Of a DNA stretch of 64,000 nt, positions 52,541 through 62,772 are shown piece by piece (position 1 is the first letter of the stretch; each line of letters begins with the position of its first letter). The notes under the pieces are model-generated. The model saw only the letters and a program-made list of their open reading frames with translations, was not told the DNA's origin and searched no databases. The DNA comes from Rosellinia necatrix. Its lineage: Eukaryota > Ascomycota > Sordariomycetes > Xylariales > Xylariaceae. Made by a program: the position numbers and the translations under genes. Where the stretch lies: the NCBI GenBank assembly GCA_021209875.1, contig JAGYVD010000006.1, positions 1-64,000 on the forward strand, read 5' to 3'.

Positions 52541-54055
52541 TTTTTTTTTTTTTAATATAAATTTGCTTACTAAGTTTATTATATTTTATTTATGTTTTAA
52601 TTACTGTATTAATTGTTTAAACAATTAAATTTAAACTTTTCTGACTAGCTAAAACTTTAAAAAAAATAAAAAGAAATTAATAAAATATGTTTTTTTAAAG
52701 TTTTTATTTATTTTTATGCTAATTTTAATATTAATTAATTAAAAACTGATTTAAAACTATTACAACTAGTTAATTTTAAACTAAATAAATTAATAAAAGT
52801 TAATCTAGTATGTTTTTTTTTTTTTTAAATTATTATTTAAGTTTATTTTAATTATTATATTAATTAATTTATAAATAAATTTTAAACGTTTAAACCTATT
52901 AAAATAAAAAAATTAATTTATAAAGTTTATTATAAATATAACTATTTTATTTATAAATTTTTTATTAATATTTTTATAATATTATATTAAAAACTTAGGC
53001 TTTTATAATTAAATTTAATTATAAAAGTTTTTTACCATATTTTTATTAATATTAAATATTAATAAACTTATTTATTAATATTTTATAAAATATAAATAAA
53101 TTTTTGCAATAATAAAATTTATATAATTTTAATATAATTTTTATAATTATTTTATCTTTATTATTTTTTTTAATATTTTTATAAAATATTTTTATAGCTA
53201 ATAAAAAAATTTTTTATTAATTTTATTATAAATTTATTTTAATATTTATTTTTATTTTTATTTTTATTTATGTTTTTAAAATAAATATAATATTAATAAA
53301 AAATCTTTTATTAATTTTATTATAAGTTTATTTTTAATATTTTTATTTTTTATTTTTATTAAAATATTTTAAGCTAGAAAATATTAACATTAAAAATTAT
53401 TTTAAAAATTTAATTATAAGTTTTTTTTATTTTATTTTTATTTTTATTTTTAATATATTTTTATTAATATTTTTAAAATTGAAAATAATTAAAATAAAAA
53501 CAGTGTAAAAACTTTAATATAAGCTTTTTATATATTTTTAATTAGCTGTTTTTTTAAATAATTTTATTTATTATTTAATTTTTATTTTATTTTGTATTTT
53601 ATAATTTTAAAACTTTTATTTATTTTTATAAAATAATAATTATAATATTTATAAGTTTTAAAATTATTTAAATTATATTAAATATTTATATATTAAATTT
53701 AAATTTTAATTTAAATTTTATAAATTTTAATAAAATAAATTTAAATAAAATATAATATTTTTATAATTATATTAATTTTTATATTAATTATTAATAAATT
53801 ATATTATTTTATAATAGTTTTATTTATTAATTTAAAAATTAATAATAAAATTTAATCATTATAAAATATTAGCTGCTGCAGCTAAAAAATAATTGCTTTA
53901 TAAAAATTAATTATAAAAAAAGCTGGTTATAAAAATAAAAACTAATTATAATAAAAATATAAAAACGTTAATAAAACTTATATATAATAAAAAAACTAGT
54001 TTTAATATTTATTATTAATTTTAATAAATTTAACTATTATAATTTAAAAAATTTA
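52541..54055. other. AT-rich hAT interior, no gene
   Basis: Two similar blocks near 53180-53290 and 53290-53400 (AAAAAATTTTTTATTAATTT, TTATAAGTTTATTTTTAATA) hint at a short duplication. Otherwise simple AT DNA without frames. Confidence 0.55.
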
Positions 54056-54280
54056 AGCTTAGAAATTCTGCGCTAAAAATCTTGAGCTAAAAATCTTAGG
54101 TTAAAAATCCTGCGTTAAAAAATCGCGTGTTAAAAAATTCCGCGTTAAAAATCCCGCGCTAAAAATCCTGTGTTAAAAGATCTTGCGTTAAAAATCTTAA
54201 AGCAGAAAATCTTAAAGCAGAAAATCTTAAAACAGAAAATCTTAAAACAAAAAATCTTAAAACAGAAAATCCTGCTTATT
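54056..54280. repeat. 15-bp tandem array
   Basis: About 14 units of GTTAAAAATCCTGC-like sequence that change to AAAATCTTAAAGCAG on the right. The left units keep CGCG and CCCGC, so RIP has hit units unequally. Confidence 0.82.
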
Positions 54281-55368
54281 TATTTAAATTAATAAATAAT
54301 AATAAGCAATAATAATATATTAAATAAAATCGCTTGCTGCTTTTTTAAAAATTTTATTTATATTTTTTTAAATATAAAATTTATTTAAAATAAGCTTTTA
54401 TTAATTAATATAAAATTAATATTTTTTATATTTTTTATAAATAAAATATTTTAAAATATTTATATATTATAATTTAATTTTAGCTAAATTTTATTATTTA
54501 AAAAACATTTTTATTTATTTAATATAAAAATTATTTTTAATAAAACTAGCCAAAAATTTTATTTTTAAGCTTTAATTATTAATATTTTATAAAAAGCTTA
54601 TAAAATAGTTTTTATTTTTTATTTTTAATAAGCTTTATAATAATTTATATTTAAATTATTAATTTAATTTTATTTTAGCTATAAATTTTAACATAATTTA
54701 TAGCTGCTAAATTATTTTAATAATTAAAAATATTAAGCTAATATTTAATATTATATATATTATATAATATTATAATATTAATTTATTTTTAAATAAAATT
54801 ATATTTAAAAATCTTAATATTATTTTAATTAAAAATATATATTTTATTTTTAAAAATATAAATAAACAGCTAAAAAGTTGCTAAAAAACTAATTAAACTA
54901 TATATTAAAAAATTCTTATATTTTATAAAATTTAAATAAAAAACTAAAAGCTGCTGCTAAAACTATATAATAACTTTAATTAATATATATATTAATATAT
55001 AAATTATATTATTATTAAAAATAAAACAGTTTTATAGCTAAATTAAAATTAATAATAATTATATATTAAATTAGTTTATAAATTATATTAATATTTTTTA
55101 ATATTATAAAATTATTTAAAATATATATTAAATTATAATTAATATAAAATTAATATAAAAATTAAAACTTTTGTTTTAACTTTTTTTCATATAATTTATT
55201 TTAAAAAAGTTAAATTTATATTTTATTATATATTAATATTAATATTTCAGTTTTTATTATAGCTTTTAATATATATATTTATTTTATAAATTATATTATA
55301 TTCTTAATTAATTATAATATTATTTATCTTATTTAATATTATTATTAATATAATAATTTATACATTCA
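54281..55368. other. AT-rich hAT interior, no gene
   Basis: Degraded AT-rich DNA with occasional GCT triplets; nothing recognised. Confidence 0.5.
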
Positions 55369-55370
55369 TA

Positions 55371-55454
<84 letters not shown>

Positions 55455-55500
55455 TATTGTTATTATTATTATTATTATTATTACTATTTATTATTTTATT
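55369..55500. repeat. (ATT)n microsatellite
   Basis: More than 35 ATT units with rare interruptions (ACTATTATTGTT). Confidence 0.95.
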
Positions 55501-55816
55501 ATTTTATTATTTTTTTTTTAATTTCTATTATTTTTATATTCATATTATTATCTTTTATAATATAATTTAAATTATTTAATATTATTATTTAATATTATTA
55601 TTTATATAATAATTTATATATATATATATATATTATTATTATTATTTTATTGTTTTATTATTATTTTAATTATTATTATTATTTTACAATTTTATTAATT
55701 TTTAGATTAATATTATCATTATTATTACTCTTATTTAATTATTATTTTTGTAATATTATTTAAATCATTTAATATTTTTATTTAATCTTATTATTAATAT
55801 AATAATTTATATATAT

Positions 55817-55855
<39 letters not shown>

Positions 55856-56105
55856 TATCTCATTATTATTATTATTATTATAATTATTATTCTTATTATT
55901 TAGTTTTTATTAATTTTTATATTAATATTATTATCATTAATATTTAGTATTATTATTATTATAATTATTATTATTATTATTTAATTATCATTTTTATTAT
56001 TTTTATTATTTATTTTTATTTTTATTATTATTTTTATTTTTATTACTATTTTTATTATTATTATTATTTATTTTTATTTTTATTATTATTTTTATTATTA
56101 TGCTA
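55501..56105. repeat. AT microsatellite region
   Basis: More ATT runs (55635-55690, 55860-56100), an alternating TA run at 55809-55851, and TTTTTATTATTA repeats. No gene. Confidence 0.8.
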
Positions 56106-58130
56106 TTTTCTTATTTTTTATAACATTAATTCTTTTAAATTTTAATATATTTTCTAATTAAAAAGCGGTAAAATTTACTAGCGGGTAGTAAAATTTTACT
56201 TAATATTTAATTCTATTTTATCTTACTTTTTTTTTTTTTTTAAAAACTTTAGCTAATTAATTAGTTGCTTTGCTGTATTACGTCGGCTGTTTTTAAAATA
56301 AAACTAATTAGTTCGCTTAGTTTTAACGTTTATTTTGTTTTATTTTATAAACTTAATTATTTATTAAAAAAAATCTTTTTATTAAAATTTTATTTTATAA
56401 TATATATTTTTATTAATTATATTAATCCTGTTTTAATTAATTAATTTAATTATTTTTAACTTTTTTATTAAATGTTTATAAAACGTTTAACAGACTTATT
56501 TAATATTTTGCTAGCCTTTAAACGTTATAAAAATAAAACCAAGCTTTTTAATAACTTTTATATTTATAAAGCTTAAGTTTATAATTTAAACCGTATATTT
56601 AAACAGCACGTATATAAAAATAATATCACTGCTTTTTAACGTTAAATTAAACGCTAGTAAATCCGCTAAATAAACAAAAACTTTAATACGTTATTTAAAA
56701 AAAAAAACGCTTTAGCTTAAATTCTTATTTAAGTTAAAAAATAATAAGCTTTTTTATTTATTATATTAATTTTTATATTAATTTTTAGTTGCGTTTAAAA
56801 TAAACATTTTATATAAGTTGCAGCAATTATTAATTATATATTTTTACTGCAAAACTTTTATTTAACCGGCTTTATATATTAATTCTAACTATAAAAACGC
56901 AGCATTTATTATCTGTTTAAAAATATATTTAAAATTATTAATTTTAATAAAAATAATATTAATTATAAGTATTATTTTGCTAAAAATTAATATAAAATAA
57001 ACGTTTTTTATTATAGCTTTTAAAAATATTTATAAAAATTTGCGCAAAAGCAGGCTAATAATTTATTTTTATAAAATAAAAATCTTTTTTTATTAATATT
57101 ATTTAATTATTATTAAATATATTAAAATAAAATTTTTAAAACTTTTTATATTTAGTTTATATAAAAATTAATATTTTTATTTAATTAATTATGTTAAAAT
57201 ATTTTAATTTTATAAATTTAATAAGTTTTATAATTATTTTTAAAATATAATTATTTATAATATTTTTATTAAAATAGTTTTTATATTAAATAATTTATTA
57301 TTAATTTTAAAATAAAACTTTAAATTCTATAATTTTATTAATATAAGTTTTAAAATAAATAAGCTAATTAATATATAAATTAATATATATATTAATATTT
57401 TTTTATTTTTAAAAATATAATTTATTTTTATTTTACATAAACATAAGCTTAGATTTTTATTTTAAAAATAACGTTTTATAAAATAAAGCTTTTTATATTT
57501 TGTTGTTTAATTTTTATTATTTTATTTATTATTTAATTAATATAAATATTATTTTTAATAATTATTATTAACATTTATTAATATGTTTTAATATTAATTT
57601 ATTTTTAATTTTTTATAATAATTTATAAAAAACAGCTTTTATACTTTTTTTAATATTTATTTTAATAATATTAAAATTTAATATAAATATTATTTAAAAA
57701 CAGCTTATATTATTTTTAATATATTTATAATTAATAATATAATTTTAAAACTTTTAAAATATAATAATATAAACTTTATATTATTTTTAATAATAATAAA
57801 TTTTATATTTTATTTAATATAGTTAAATTTTAAATATAATTTAAAAAAATATATATATTTTATTTAAACTATATTAACTATTTATTTTTAAAAAATAGTT
57901 TTATTTTAATATAATTTTTATTTTAATATTCATTATTTTATTTTTATATTTTTAATATTTTATTTTTATTATAATTTATTAATTATTATTTAAATATATA
58001 TATTTATTTTAGTTTTTATTATAACTTTTATTATTAGAAATATTATATTAATATTTTTATTAATAAAACTTTATTTTAAATATAATAATATTTTTAAATT
58101 TAATAATTAAAATAAAATTAATATAAAAAT
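56106..58130. other. hAT interior, right part: RIP-mutated then pure AT
   Basis: At 56160-57060 scattered GC triplets return (GCGGTAAAATTTACTAGCGG, GTCGGCTGTT), suggesting degraded coding DNA. AAAATTTACTA and TAGTAAAATTTTA near 56170 form an inverted repeat. From about 57080 the sequence is nearly pure A/T. Confidence 0.5.
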
Positions 58131-58281
58131 ATTTTTTTAATTTATAAGCTTTTATAAAAACCTGTCAAAAGCTTATAAGTTTTTATAAAGGCCTGCTAAG
58201 AGCCTATGGGCTTTTATAAGGGCCCGTCAAGAGCCCATGGGCTATTATAGGCGCCCATGGGCTGGGCTTTTTACAACCCTA
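58131..58281 (-). repeat. hAT right end: subterminal repeats and TIR
   Basis: Five or so repeats of AAGCTTATAAG, AGCCTATGGGCTTTTATAAG and GCCCATGGGCT become progressively GC-richer toward the end, then GGGCTGGGCTTTTTACAACCCTA. Mirror image of the left end. Confidence 0.85.
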
Positions 58282-58289
58282 CGTCGAAC
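58282..58289. repeat. 8-bp target-site duplication, right
   Basis: CGTCGAAC, identical to 46586-46593. GC-rich unique DNA starts here. Confidence 0.9.
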
Positions 58290-58696
58290 AACCCCCATTA
58301 CCATCATCCTCAATTGAAAAGTAGGAACCCGAAATTCTAGGAAATTACAGATGATAGACAGGAAGAGCTGTTGCAAGATCCGGATTATGATTACTAACGA
58401 GATACTGACCTAGCATGGCAAACGATAGGCCATTTGCCTTGGTGCTTTCAAAATAAACTGCCTAACCCAACCCAAAGCTCAACTAACTCGCTAGTTCAGT
58501 ACCTACTGGACGCACCACGTACCCACCACTATAGCTTTCTATTTGGAACCTTCAACAACTCTACCCTCTACCATCACTCATTAGACGTTAATATCACTAC
58601 TACTACTATTACTACTACTACTACCATCACTAGGTACCTACATAAACTCCATTATACCGACTTCCCAACCACCACCATATTATTCAAAAGCCCACC
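58290..58696 (+). promoter_or_regulatory. Upstream region of the DNA glycosylase gene
   Basis: About 400 bp between the hAT end and the start codon. Contains a (CTA)n-like microsatellite (58585-58630), pyrimidine-rich stretches and ATACCGACTTCCC. No clear TATA box. The 139-codon open frame at 58434-58853 is repeat-derived Thr/Ser/Pro/His sequence crossing the gene's first exon and intron in another frame, and is not a gene. Confidence 0.5.
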
Positions 58697-60246
58697 ATGC
58701 CCGAGATTGCCGAAGGTAACAAACAAACAACCCGCATCCCCTCACCCTATCCCCTATCCTATCCCCTCGCCCCATTCCATCCCATCCCATCCCATCCCAT
58801 CTCATCTCATCTCATCTCATCTCCACCGCATCCCAGCCCGCGCAAGAAGCTGACATCGCCCCCTCCTCCCCCCTCTCCCCCCCCCTTTAAGTCGCGCGCG
58901 TGACGCACTTCCTGCGGCAGCACCTCGTGGGCAAGCGGATCGGGCGGGTCGCCGCGGCGGACGACGGCAGCGTGTTCGGCAAGGCGGGGACGAGCGGCGC
59001 GGCCTTCGCGGCGGCGCTGGCCGGCCGGCGCGTCGTGGCCGCCGGCCGCCAGGGCAAGTACTTCTGGCTCGAGCTGGACGCGCCGCCGCACCCCGTCCTG
59101 CACCTCGGCATGACCGGCTGGGTGCACGTGCGCGGCGTGCCGACCGCGTACAACCGGTACGCCGAGCGGGCCGCCGGCGCCGACAAGGAGGCGTGGCCGC
59201 CCAAGTACTGGAAGTTTCACCTCACTGCCTCCGCCGACGCTGACGCCGACGCCGTCGGAGAGGACGGGCAGAGCAAGGAGGGCGAGGATGCGGCTGCGGA
59301 TGCGGATGATAGGGAGGTCTCCGTGGCGTTCACGGACGCGCGGCGCTTCGGCCGCATCCGGCTCGTCGACTGCGCGGGGGCCGACATCCGGTCGCATAGC
59401 CCGCTGGTCGAGAACGGCCCCGATCCGGTGGTCGACCGGGCGCGGTTCACGGGGGCGTACCTAGCCGCGCGGCTGAAGGGCCGCCGCGTGCCCGTCAAGG
59501 CGCTGCTTCTCGACCAGGCCGTGCTCAGCGGTGTGGGCAACTGGGTCGGCGACGAGATCTTGTACCACGCGCGGCTGCACCCGGAGCGGCACGCCGGCGA
59601 CCTCTCCGACGCCGAGGCCGCGGCGCTCTACGCCTCCATCTGCGCCGTCTGCGACACCGCCGTCGGCGTCCTCGGTGACTCCGACCAGTTCCCGCCTGAC
59701 TGGCTGTTCCACCACCGCTGGGGCAAGGGCAAGAAGGATGCCGCCACCGCTCTGCCGTCCGGCGAGAAGATCGTTTTCCTCACCGTCGGTGGCCGCACCA
59801 GCTGTGTCGTGCCCAGCCGACAGAAGAAGACGGGCAGTATCACAGCAGGCGTGAAAGAGGAAGAGGGGGGATCGGAACCCGAGCCGGCGGAGGTCAAGAC
59901 AGTCATGAAGGAGGAGAAAAATAAAGGGAAAGAGATAAGGAAGAAGAAGAGCCGTTTCTTCAATGGGGGCGTAGATGCGGATGCTGATGCCGATGCGGAT
60001 GCGAATGCGAATGTGAATGTGAATGATCGAAAAGCTGAGCCGGAGGCGCGTCCCTTCAAGAGGCCGAGGAAGAGCACCCAGCAGGCCGTCAAGAAAGAGG
60101 GTGAAGAGGATAAACCCGCGCTTGCGGACCAGGGGAGGTCGATGCCAAAGAAGGAGGGCCGGAAGACTGCCGCAAAGCCGACCACATCATCCCCCCTCAA
60201 TACGAGCAGGAGACGATCGGCTAGGCTTAGCAAACCTCTATCTTGA
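58697..60246 (+). CDS. Formamidopyrimidine-DNA glycosylase (Fpg/Nei family), fungal type
   Basis: Base-excision repair enzyme: excises oxidised purines such as 8-oxoguanine and formamidopyrimidines, then nicks the abasic site. CDS is 58697-58715 joined to 58892-60246, 457 residues. Splicing creates the family start MPEIAEVARV, with catalytic Pro2 and Glu3 (numbered with Met). Domains in order: N-terminal beta-sandwich (about 1-160) with the nucleophile-supporting Lys62 in QGKYFW; H2TH fold with LSGVGNWVGDEILYHARLHP at 218-237 (Asn223 contacts DNA); then the C-terminal hairpin around WLFHHRWGKGK (277-287) and VGGRTSCVVPSRQKK. It has no CxxC pair, so it is the 'zincless finger' type of fungi and plants. 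Unusual parts: an acidic insert at about 120-146 and a Lys/Glu-rich tail (about 320-457) with a DADADADANANVNVN run, probably disordered and possibly a nuclear signal. Very GC-rich codon use. Start and splice sites are supported by the family motif. Confidence 0.95.
58716..58891 (+). other. Phase-1 intron of the DNA glycosylase gene
   Basis: 176 bp from GTAACA to TTTAAG, splitting the Val7 codon (G + TC). Extremely pyrimidine-rich, with a CATCC/CATCT pentamer repeat at about 58777-58823 and a C-run before the acceptor. Without removing it, the catalytic MPEIAEV start cannot join the enzyme body. Confidence 0.92.
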
Positions 60247-60694
60247 CCTCATCCTAAAGACAGGGGTATAATAGGTTGAAATTTATTATTTATTTAATTT
60301 TGGGTTAAAATATCTTGTCAGATGTGTTAAATCGCGTATAGCCACATACTGGCCATACCCGGTATATCTCTCGTGCGCTAATTTTTTCAGTGTATTTTAG
60401 TCGGTCGCTACAGTATATAATAGAGTAACAAGCCAGACAGGCGTACAAAATACCCCCCCCCCCTCTCATTAATCCCTTGAGCAAATGCAGTGTTGCATTG
60501 CCAGCCACCTGAGGATAGATTGCCTCGCTGCATTCATAGCGCATATTAATACTCATTTTCCTTAGCCTACCAGGCCATATGAATATTTACATTAGAATAC
60601 CATTACCCTGGTAGGCAAAACCTGGTCAGAAGCAAACAAAGCACTATATACCGAGAACCAGAGGCGGATTATAATTCAAGGGTGCTGACGCACT
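60247..60694. other. Shared 3' region of two convergent genes
   Basis: 448 bp between the two stop codons; must hold both polyadenylation regions. It is AT-richer than the genes. Contains a C-run at 60452-60461 and a perfect 10-bp inverted repeat (60565-60574, 60607-60616). The 83-codon minus-strand frame (60305-60556) lacks any recognised motif and is probably chance. Confidence 0.6.
60565..60616. repeat. 10-bp inverted repeat between convergent genes
   Basis: GCCTACCAGG and CCTGGTAGGC, separated by 32 bp of AT-rich DNA. Could be a transcript hairpin or the ends of a tiny inverted-repeat element. Confidence 0.6.
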
Positions 60695-62772
60695 TTACTC
60701 GATCGACATCCGCATCAAGCCATCGTGGGTATCCGTCATACCCTGGAACCCCACACGACCTTTAGCCCCGGCCATGGGCCGTCCCGTGTTTGTGGGGTTG
60801 TTCCCACCCGAGCTTCCGTTCTCGCTAGGCGTGCCGGAAGCCTTTTCCCCGCCGTGATTACTGCCGGGTCGCGAGCCCCAGGGCATATTGTCCCGCTGTA
60901 ATGGGCTCTGCATGATTGGTGAATTATGCACGCTCATCCCCGGACTAACCGCCCGTCGTTTGAATATATTAGGATCAAAGTCATCCTCTCGCCGCCGCTT
61001 GCTATTTATCCTCCGAGTGATCTCAGCCGCGGTAGGCGGGATGCTCCCGGATTGCGAGTGGGTTGCCGAAACAATTGGCTGCGGGGTCTCTGGCTTTTGA
61101 CCATCACTATTTTGATGAGGGAACATTGTGCCAGGTCCAAACAGACCACCAGTATTACCAGAGCTTGTCGACATAGATGGCGAGTCCATATTAATATCCT
61201 CACTCATGCCAGAGGAGGAACCCCTTGGCAAAATCACCGGGGGTGGTGGCGTTATCCTCGTGCCATTAATGCTGCCGGTTTCAGAGAAGGTGTCCCGGAA
61301 GTTCTTGCCTTTGGAGTTCTTCATAGCTTGCTGCTTGAAACTACTGGAAAGTACCGAGTCCGACATCAGGTCATCGTCAGGTATGTCGTCAAATAGGTCC
61401 TGCGTTGTGCCAAGCTTGGGTGATGATTGTGCCGTGTGTATGTTCGACGTATCTAGCGGGAGCGTTGCTCCTCCCGAAGGAATTCGGGGTTCAAGGTCCA
61501 TGTCACTTTCTCGCACCTGGCGGATTACCTCGGCTTCTCGCCGGACCTCAGAATCGATAGGAGCGCCTTCTTCCGCGAGAGCTGCACGGATTCGTGCGAA
61601 GCCTTTTGTCTTTGGCTTTTCGGACGTTAATACGCTAAGACATGCCGGCACATACGGCGAGTAGGCGGGGCACGTACCAAAAGATTGCCTCTACGAGTAA
61701 CGACCCTTCGAACAACGCCCCTGATTCCGTCTCGCCCTGGCGTGATGGGTGATGCATCTCCGGCTTCCATAGCCCTTTCTTCATTTTCGCCTCCCGAAAT
61801 GTGCAGCTGGTTGGCAGCCCAACTGATGCTTTCTCGTCGCGGATTGGCCATCGGGATGTCCCTCATTTCCTTCATTATATTGCTCGGCGGGGACCTCGAG
61901 AGTGCAGCATTGAAACCCAAGGCGGCAAGACCCCGTGGCTTTTTCTTAGGTTGCTTCCGGGGTCGAATTCGGAAACTGGAGAGGCTGTTAATGGTAGGGG
62001 AGCCACCAGGCATCCAGGGAACAGGATGGATGTGCTGCGCTTGCATGTCACTCTTGGCAACCTGGGGTGTTGTGAGAATGGCATCCTCCATCTCATCATC
62101 CATGTACTCGTCGTCGCCGCAGCTCGAGGAGGAGTCCGACACTATCGGGTTCGCGCTGCCCACAGAGCTGGAAATATGCATACGCTCCTGATTCCCCAGC
62201 ATAGAACGCAGCGAGGTGGGTAGCGGGTCTGCCCCGTAGTCGCCGGTTCCCCGTCGAGGGATGTTCATCGCACGGCCGCCGATGGTGGGAGACGAATCTG
62301 GCGACGATTGCTCGGCCAGCATGGAGTGGTGCAGGCTGGTGGCGGCACGGGAAAAGTCCAAGCCTCGCGACCGCCGCGGCAGGATGTTGGTGGGGGAGGC
62401 ATAAATCTGGGAATGGTCGAGCTTCGGGGACAGAGGAGCCTGTTTCACGTACGATGGCTGGGCGGGCGAATTAAAGTCCCGTGATGGGACTTGAAGCGAC
62501 AAGCCATGCATGGGGAATTCTGGGCGGCGGGGGGTGACTGGCGGCACTGGGTCTTCGTTCTTGTCCTTCCTCAGCGTGCTGTCGTCCTTGGATGTCCGTC
62601 TGGAGGTCTCGACTATGAAAGGCGAGGGCGACAATTGGGAGCCGTCCCCATCGGACAAGCTCCTCGTCCTCGAGACGAACGGGGTGCCCTGGCTGCTGCC
62701 AGCCGCCGCGCCCCCGACTCGGATGTCCTCATCCATCACAGCAGACTCATTGCTCTTGGCTCTCGTTGCCAT
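60695..62772 (-). CDS. Conserved fungal protein, disordered, rich in proline-directed phosphosites
   Basis: CDS on the minus strand: 62772-61678 joined to 61615-60695, 671 residues. Start Met opens MATRAKSNESAVMDED. I recognise the pattern of a protein conserved in filamentous ascomycetes but know no function. Visible: about twenty Ser/Thr-Pro sites (VTPRRPEF, LSPKL, SPDSSP, ASPITPG); an acidic stretch near 219-230 (DDEYMDDEMED); a basic cluster RIRPRKQPKKKPR (268-280) before GLAALGF; the junction-spanning GNLL-PKTKGFARIRAAL with downstream REAEVIRQVRESD, the most helix-like and probably most conserved part; a second basic cluster KRRREDDFDPNIFKRR (571-586); and a conserved-looking C-terminus GRVGFQGMTDTHDGLMRMSI. 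Two basic clusters suggest a nuclear protein and the phosphosites suggest CDK or MAP kinase control; both are inference. Convergent with the glycosylase gene. Confidence 0.9.
61616..61677 (-). other. Phase-0 intron of the conserved protein gene
   Basis: 62 bp, donor GTACGT, branch-like TATTAAC, acceptor AAAAG. Joins RRGNLL to PKTKGFARIRAAL in frame. Without splicing the first frame stops 16 codons later, and the second exon would have only a weak internal Met. Confidence 0.9.

Larger units (their letters stand above)
46594..58281. mobile_element. hAT-like DNA transposon interval, 11.7 kb, AT-degraded
   Basis: The ends are perfect 9-bp inverted repeats, TAGGGTTGT (46594-46602) and ACAACCCTA (58273-58281), directly flanked by an exact 8-bp duplication CGTCGAAC. 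Behind them both ends carry CCCAGCCCA and many subterminal AAAGCCTATAAAAGC-type repeats in opposite orientation. An 8-bp duplication, TIRs starting TAGGG and subterminal repeats are hAT-superfamily features. Known hAT elements are usually a few kb, so the length suggests nested insertions or a composite. No transposase is readable: the interior is strongly AT-shifted with stops everywhere. hAT identity rests on the ends only. Confidence 0.82.

Noticed and set aside
58434..58853. 139-codon open frame upstream of and across exon 1 of the glycosylase gene
   Set aside because: Composed of microsatellite-derived Thr and Pro/Ser/His runs; the overlapping MPEIAEV exon and intron in another frame explain the region.
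58807..60233. Several long open frames on both strands overlapping the glycosylase exon 2
   Set aside because: Shadow frames of very GC-rich coding sequence; only the plus-strand frame with H2TH and GKYFW motifs is supported.
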